DNA from: an uncultured Collinsella sp.
Lineage (GTDB): Bacteria > Actinomycetota > Coriobacteriia > Coriobacteriales > Coriobacteriaceae
Direction: 5' to 3'
Assembly: GCA_958413765.1 (NCBI GenBank)
Contig: CATYVH010000014.1
Location: forward strand, 1-42,639
DNA length: 42,639 nt
The position numbers and the translations under genes were made by a program. Of this stretch, positions 39,018 through 42,639 are shown one piece after another (position 1 is the first letter of the stretch; the number at the start of each line of letters is the position of its first letter). The notes beneath the pieces were generated by a model. The model was not told the origin of the DNA and did not search any database. It saw only the letters and a list, made by a program, of their open reading frames with translations.

Positions 39018-41363
39018 ATGGAAGCGCTTGAGCGCAATGAGTGGGCTGACGTTGCCCAATTGGTCGAGATTACGAGCGATGCTGTCATTATCTGCGAGCT
39101 CGACGGAACCATTTTGCATGTAAATAATCGCTTGCTCGACTTGATGTGCGAGGAACGTTCCGATGTGATTAACGGAGACGTCAAGGACCTCTTGTACTCG
39201 TCAGCATTTGAACGCGCGACAGAACATCGTCTTCCTTTTGAGACCAATGGAACAAAGAGCGAGTTGATGCTTAAGCTCAGTGACGGCTCCTTTATTCCCG
39301 TCTTGGTTCGCGCCGGCTCGGTAACGCCGCCGCGCATCTTTGGGCGCCGTGCCCCGCGCGTATTGGTGGCGCTCCATAGCATCGAAGAACAGTATTCGCA
39401 CGACCGTCAGCTCAAGCGTGCACTTTCTGAGCTCAGGATGGCGAATAAGCGCCTCTCGGGCACGTTGTCGGTCATTATGAGCACGGTGGGCTCCGATGAG
39501 CTGCCTAGTTTGTTGGATACCGTTTTAAACCAGCTTGTAGGAACCCTCGATGCCTCGGGTGCTGCCATCTATTTTTCTGAGAGCGGCGGCTTTAAGCTTC
39601 GCGGTGTTTCCAAGGAGCTGCTCGACAGCTACCTGCCCGAGTTTTTGCCGTATGGCGCTGGCATTCCGACGTATGTTCTTCGCGAGTCGCGTGCCTGTCG
39701 CTTGTCGATTCAACAGGACCTTGAGGGCGATAAAGCCGCCTCCGGTATGTTCATGGACCTGGATAATCGTTCTAAGCACCTGTTGCGCATGCAGGATATG
39801 CCTCCGTACCGCAGTGAGATCTGTCTTCCCGTTTTTTACGGTACGCAGATCCTTGGCGTGCTGGAAGTTGGCTGGAAACGCCCCCAGGCACCGCTCGCCT
39901 ATGACGTTAATGTGCTTGAGGTCATTTGCGATTACCTGTCTATCCAGCTGGTCGGCATGGCATCGAGCCTTCGCTCCCGTCGCACGGCCGAGCTTGGCCG
40001 CTCGCTCAATGTCTTGCGTGATGAGTTGTTTACCTTTCTAGACGATTCCGCCGCGGCTACCCAGGCGGTATCGTCCGAGATCTGCAATATGCTCAACTGC
40101 CATTTTTGCCCTATTGAGTATGACGCCAGTCTGGATTCCTACGTCATAGATTTTGAAGGCGGCAGTCGCGTTGCTTTGCCGGACGATCCCGAGAAGCTTT
40201 TCTTTTCCACGACGGCGCCAGCGGCACGTCTGGGGGCTGGCCCTGATGGCTTTGAGGCGTCTGTTTTGGGCGGCACGAGTGCCGAGGACCTTAAACACGT
40301 CCGTATAACTCGCGTTGACGAATCGATGCCTATGGGAGGCTGGCTTAGGGCGCATGGCCTGCCTTGCCAGGGTCTCTACGTCGACGCCGGCATCGAGGCG
40401 GGGCGCCCGCGCTCTGAGGGCGATGGCAAGCACAGTAACGACGCGATTGTTCCTGCTTCTGTTGCGAAGGGCCCGACGACGCGCGCGCTGCTGCTTCGTG
40501 ATGGTAGCCAAGAGCCGATTGATGACCTTGAATATGACTACTTGGTGCACTTAGCTCATGACTTTGAACTGATCTATGAAGGCGAATCTCAAAAGCGTGA
40601 GGAGCGCCATATCGCTCAGACCCTCCAGATTGGCATGAGAAATTCACTGGGGGATGTTCCGGGTATCGCAACCGATTCGGTGTACCTGTCGGCCACGAGC
40701 TCGGCGTTGGTCGGCGGCGATTTCTATACGCTCATCCGTCTTCCCGACGATTGCGCCGTAATGATTCTGGGTGATGTGTCTGGTAAAGGCATTGAGGCTG
40801 CATCGATGTCCGCGCTCGTCAAGACGGCCTTGACGGCATATGCCTGGGAGGGCGCTGGACCGGCCCGCATGGCACGCTCCCTTAACAGCATGCTCATGGG
40901 CTTTTCGAGGGTCGAGACGTTCGTGACGGCCTTTATCGCCAAGATTGACCTTAAAGCCGGACGCGCAACGTATTGTTCGGCGGGCCATCCTCCGACCATG
41001 GTCATCAGGCCAGAGTCGATGCCGCTGGGTGGCGGCGAGGCTCGGGGGGGAGAGGTCGAGCTGCTTGGATGTCAATCGGGGGTAATCGGTGCCTTTGAGA
41101 GCATGGTGTACGAGACAGGCGTGTTTACGTTCGCTCCTGGTGACATGCTATTTATGTACACCGACGGAACAATCGAAGCACGTGACCGCTCGGGTGCTTT
41201 CTTTGGCGAGCAGCGCCTTCGTGACCTTCTGCTCTCCGTCTCGGGTGAGGGCGTATCGGGAATCTGCGGCAAGGTCTTGGGCGAGCTCGACCGATTTACC
41301 GAATCGGCGCTGGACGATGACATTGCATTGGTGTCCCTTGAGTTTTTACGGGGTCGTTCATAG
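39018..41363 (+). CDS. PP2C/SpoIIE-type serine phosphatase with PAS and GAF sensor domains
   Basis: A 781-residue cytosolic sensor phosphatase. Residues ~10-120 form a PAS domain (VEITSDAVIICELDGTILHV continues NNRLLDLM). A short coiled segment follows (~125-150), then a GAF domain at ~150-320 (LPSLLDTVLNQLVGTLDASG, continuing AAIYF; EICLPVFYGTQILGVLEVGW). A less clear region at ~325-525 may be a second, degenerate GAF. Residues ~530-778 are the PP2C domain: LVGGDFYTLIRLPDD, ILGDVSGKGIEAASMSALVK, CSAGHPPTMVI, MYTDGTIEARDRSGAFFGEQ and DDDIALV, containing the metal-binding Asp residues. No membrane helix is seen. ATG 39018 has GTGAGG 6 nt upstream. The next gene supplies its likely substrate, the serine of a STAS domain. 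Confidence 0.88.
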   Translation: MEALERNEWADVAQLVEITSDAVIICELDGTILHVNNRLLDLMCEERSDVINGDVKDLLYSSAFERATEHRLPFETNGTKSELMLKLSDGSFIPVLVRAGSVTPPRIFGRRAPRVLVALHSIEEQYSHDRQLKRALSELRMANKRLSGTLSVIMSTVGSDELPSLLDTVLNQLVGTLDASGAAIYFSESGGFKLRGVSKELLDSYLPEFLPYGAGIPTYVLRESRACRLSIQQDLEGDKAASGMFMDLDNRSKHLLRMQDMPPYRSEICLPVFYGTQILGVLEVGWKRPQAPLAYDVNVLEVICDYLSIQLVGMASSLRSRRTAELGRSLNVLRDELFTFLDDSAAATQAVSSEICNMLNCHFCPIEYDASLDSYVIDFEGGSRVALPDDPEKLFFSTTAPAARLGAGPDGFEASVLGGTSAEDLKHVRITRVDESMPMGGWLRAHGLPCQGLYVDAGIEAGRPRSEGDGKHSNDAIVPASVAKGPTTRALLLRDGSQEPIDDLEYDYLVHLAHDFELIYEGESQKREERHIAQTLQIGMRNSLGDVPGIATDSVYLSATSSALVGGDFYTLIRLPDDCAVMILGDVSGKGIEAASMSALVKTALTAYAWEGAGPARMARSLNSMLMGFSRVETFVTAFIAKIDLKAGRATYCSAGHPPTMVIRPESMPLGGGEARGGEVELLGCQSGVIGAFESMVYETGVFTFAPGDMLFMYTDGTIEARDRSGAFFGEQRLRDLLLSVSGEGVSGICGKVLGELDRFTESALDDDIALVSLEFLRGRS

Positions 41364-41441
41364 ACGACGCTGGGCGGGCTGAATCCGTACGGTTGGGGAA
41401 ACGAATGCATCGAGTGGGCTTTTTTGGGGAACCATGGTCGT

Positions 41442-42188
41442 ATGAATGAGTGGAATGACATAGCGGTTTTGACGCCACCAGGCGATATCGACATCGCCAC
41501 GGTGCCTGCGCTGCGTCGGCGGTTGGATGCTTTGATTGGCCGCGGCGTGCGTCGTGTCGTCATCAACTGCCAGGCTGTTAGCTTTATCGATTCGACAGGC
41601 TTAGCATTCCTGCTTACGCGCGCTCGTGAGCTCATGAGGCGAGAAGGCCTGCTTTCGCTCGTCAATGCATCAGGCGAAGTTGTTCGCTTTTTGGAGATTG
41701 CTCGTCTTGTCGATATCCTTCATGTCGCGGGGCCGGCACGGGAGTCTATTCCCGCCATTCCGGTGGGGGAGCTGCCTCGCTGGAGTAAGAGCGTCGAGGT
41801 CCGTCAGGGTATCGAGAATCTTCCATACTACCGACATCGCATCGCCGAACTCCTAGAATCGCTTCCGTTGCGCCGTGACGAGCGCTACGATGTCGCATTG
41901 GCGTCGGGGGAGGCGCTGGGTAATGCCTATGACCATGCGGGCGGTATCGGGTGCGTCCTGACGGTCCAGGCCTATAGCGATCGCGTTGTGGTTGAAGTGC
42001 TTGATCGAGGTGTCGGCTATTCTATCGATGAAACGAGCGAACCGGTCGCATCTGAGGAGCGCGGCCGTGGTATCAAGCTTATGCGTATGCTCGTCGATAA
42101 CGTGGAGGTTGCTCGTCGTACGGACGGCGCCGGCACGCGCGTGCAGATGGTGAAGCTGTTTAGCGGAGCGCTGGAGTCGTGTGCCTAG
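41442..42188 (+). CDS. Fusion of anti-anti-sigma STAS domain and anti-sigma-type HATPase domain
   Basis: A 248-residue two-domain protein. Residues 1-105 are a SpoIIAA/RsbV-like STAS domain with the phosphoacceptor Ser51 in FIDSTGLAFLL. Residues ~115-240 are a SpoIIAB/RsbW-like histidine-kinase-type ATPase: N box LASGEALGNAYDHA (Glu157, Asn161), G1 box DRGVGYSID (Asp188) and G2 box ERGRGIKLMRMLVDNVEV. These two activities are normally separate proteins that bind each other; here they share a chain, next to a SpoIIE-like phosphatase gene that ends 78 bp upstream. No sigma factor is encoded in the window. The HATPase could phosphorylate its own STAS domain or a separate partner. ATG 41442 has only a weak GGGGA upstream. 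Domain calls are firm; target unknown. Confidence 0.85.
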   Translation: MNEWNDIAVLTPPGDIDIATVPALRRRLDALIGRGVRRVVINCQAVSFIDSTGLAFLLTRARELMRREGLLSLVNASGEVVRFLEIARLVDILHVAGPARESIPAIPVGELPRWSKSVEVRQGIENLPYYRHRIAELLESLPLRRDERYDVALASGEALGNAYDHAGGIGCVLTVQAYSDRVVVEVLDRGVGYSIDETSEPVASEERGRGIKLMRMLVDNVEVARRTDGAGTRVQMVKLFSGALESCA

Positions 42189-42232
42189 CCAATCGCTTTA
42201 GCGCGTTTAGCTACTAAGAACATGCGGCAGAC

Positions 42233-42281
42233 AAGTTTTTTGAAAAAAGTACTTGCGTCTTTTGGACAACTCGCGTAAATT
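42233..42281 (+). promoter_or_regulatory. tRNA-Gly promoter with upstream A/T dyad
   Basis: TTGCGT (42253-42258), 17-bp spacer and TAAATT (42276-42281). Upstream AGTTTTTTGAAAAAAGTACT is nearly the same as the element before tRNA-Leu (TTTTTT, one base, AAAAAAGT, one base, CTTGC). Confidence 0.75.
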
Positions 42282-42293
42282 AATAACCCGCAA

Positions 42294-42369
42294 GCGGACA
42301 TGGCTCAGTTGGTAGAGCACAACCTTGCCAAGGTTGGGGTCGCGGGTTCGAGCCCCGTTGTCCGCTCCA
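42294..42369 (+). tRNA. tRNA-Gly (anticodon GCC), copy 1
   Basis: 76 nt with encoded CCA. Acceptor GCGGACA/TGTCCGC, anticodon stem CAACC/GGTTG around TTGCCAA giving anticodon GCC (42327-42329), and T arm GGGTTCGAGCCCC. Identical in sequence to copy 2 at 42520-42595. Confidence 0.96.
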
Positions 42370-42378
42370 TTGCATTTC

Positions 42379-42402
42379 CGGACCGTTTAGGCGGTCCTTT
42401 TT
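42379..42402 (+). terminator. Terminator between tRNA-Gly and tRNA-Cys
   Basis: GGACCG (42380-42385), loop TTTAGG, CGGTCC (42392-42397) and five T to 42402. The next tRNA begins 2 nt later, so this stem either gives partial termination or serves in tRNA processing. Confidence 0.75.
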
Positions 42403-42403
42403 C

Positions 42404-42477
42404 GGCGAAGTGGCCAAGTGGTAAGGCAGAGGCCTGCAAAGCCTTTACCCCCGGTTCGAATCCGGGCTTCGCCTCCA
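42404..42477 (+). tRNA. tRNA-Cys (anticodon GCA)
   Basis: 74 nt with encoded CCA. Acceptor GGCGAAG/CTTCGCC, anticodon loop CTGCAAA with anticodon GCA (42436-42438), T arm CCGGTTCGAATCCGG. No promoter space exists between the preceding terminator and the gene, so it must come from read-through of the tRNA-Gly transcript. Confidence 0.96.
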
Positions 42478-42486
42478 GGCAACATC

Positions 42487-42513
42487 CGGGCGCCCCGGCG
42501 CCCGATTTGTTTT
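42487..42513 (+). terminator. Terminator between tRNA-Cys and the second tRNA-Gly
   Basis: CGGGCGCC (42487-42494), CC, GGCGCCCG (42497-42504), then ATTTGTTTT. Perfect 8-bp GC-rich stem. Confidence 0.75.
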
Positions 42514-42519
42514 ACATAT

Positions 42520-42595
42520 GCGGACATGGCTCAGTTGGTAGAGCACAACCTTGCCAAGGTTGGGGTCGCGGGTTCGAGCCCCGTTGTCCGCTCCA
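42520..42595 (+). tRNA. tRNA-Gly (anticodon GCC), copy 2
   Basis: 76 nt, base-for-base the same as 42294-42369, anticodon GCC at 42553-42555, CCA encoded. It starts only 6 nt after the T-rich tail of the preceding hairpin and has no visible promoter of its own. Confidence 0.96.
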
Positions 42596-42603
42596 AGTGT
42601 AAC

Positions 42604-42633
42604 AGCCCGACTACTACGGTAGCCGGGCTTTTT
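42604..42633 (+). terminator. Terminator after the tRNA cluster
   Basis: AGCCCG (42604-42609) pairs with CGGGCT (42624-42629), with an inner CTAC/GTAG stem, followed by a T-run. It ends the Gly-Cys-Gly tRNA unit near the window edge. Confidence 0.85.
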
Positions 42634-42639
42634 CGTACC

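Noticed and set aside
42300..42602. Possible 100-residue protein across the tRNA cluster
   Set aside because: It is a translation of three tRNA genes; the repeated MAQLVEHNLAKVG and SVGRAQPCQGW segments are known artefacts of tRNA sequence.

Overview
The window looks like a chromosomal stretch of a high-GC Gram-positive anaerobe of the Coriobacteriia; I infer a Collinsella-like gut species. The evidence is the block uvrC / rapZ / whiA / gap / pgk / tpiA / secG, which is an actinobacterial gene order, a RapZ Walker A of the actinobacterial GSGR type, WhiA itself, strongly C-ending codon use in the metabolic genes, and a gut-type sialic acid locus. The genus is inference; no rRNA lies in the window.

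Layout. (1) 1-14003, repair and envelope. The 3' end of uvrB comes first, then a leftward group (a COG2509 flavoprotein, a BaiN/HI0933-family flavoprotein, the Mrp Fe-S carrier ATPase and an LTA-synthase-like sulfatase-fold membrane protein), then rightward uvrA, a YbaK-type Cys-tRNA(Pro) deacylase, murJ and uvrC. All three UvrABC subunits therefore sit within 14 kb. (2) 14004-24850, a sialic acid (Neu5Ac) uptake and catabolism cluster. It has an Opp/Dpp-type binding lipoprotein, a permease, an unusual permease-ATPase fusion, a second ATPase, two tandem CE7/AXE1-type esterase-like proteins (the second lacks the nucleophile), nanA, nanK and nanE. I infer that free, possibly O-acetylated, sialic acid is imported, deacetylated, split to ManNAc plus pyruvate, phosphorylated and epimerised to GlcNAc-6-P. 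No sialidase, nagA/nagB or dedicated regulator is visible. (3) 24901-32036, rapZ, whiA, gap, pgk, tpiA, gpmI and secG: lower glycolysis joined to an RNase adaptor, a regulator and the Sec channel. The yvcK gene usually found between rapZ and whiA is absent here. (4) 32328-38273, a complete five-gene oligopeptide ABC transporter (oppABCDF order). (5) 38274-38868, about 600 bp without a gene, holding two very large nested perfect palindromes and smaller hairpins, followed by tRNA-Leu(GAG). (6) 39018-42188, a PAS/GAF/PP2C (SpoIIE-like) phosphatase and a protein that fuses an anti-anti-sigma STAS domain to an anti-sigma-type HATPase: a two-gene partner-switching module. (7) 42294-42633, tRNA-Gly(GCC), tRNA-Cys(GCA) and an exact second copy of tRNA-Gly(GCC), each followed by its own terminator.

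Most worth a second look: the STAS-HATPase fusion beside its likely phosphatase; the giant palindromes at 38288-38724 and the structured 96-nt element between nanK and nanE; the pseudo-esterase next to a real esterase in the sialic acid locus; the permease-ATPase fusion that has lost its C-terminal cysteines; and the placement of the sialic acid cluster between uvrC and rapZ, with a 10-bp palindrome core shared by the sialic acid and gap upstream regions.
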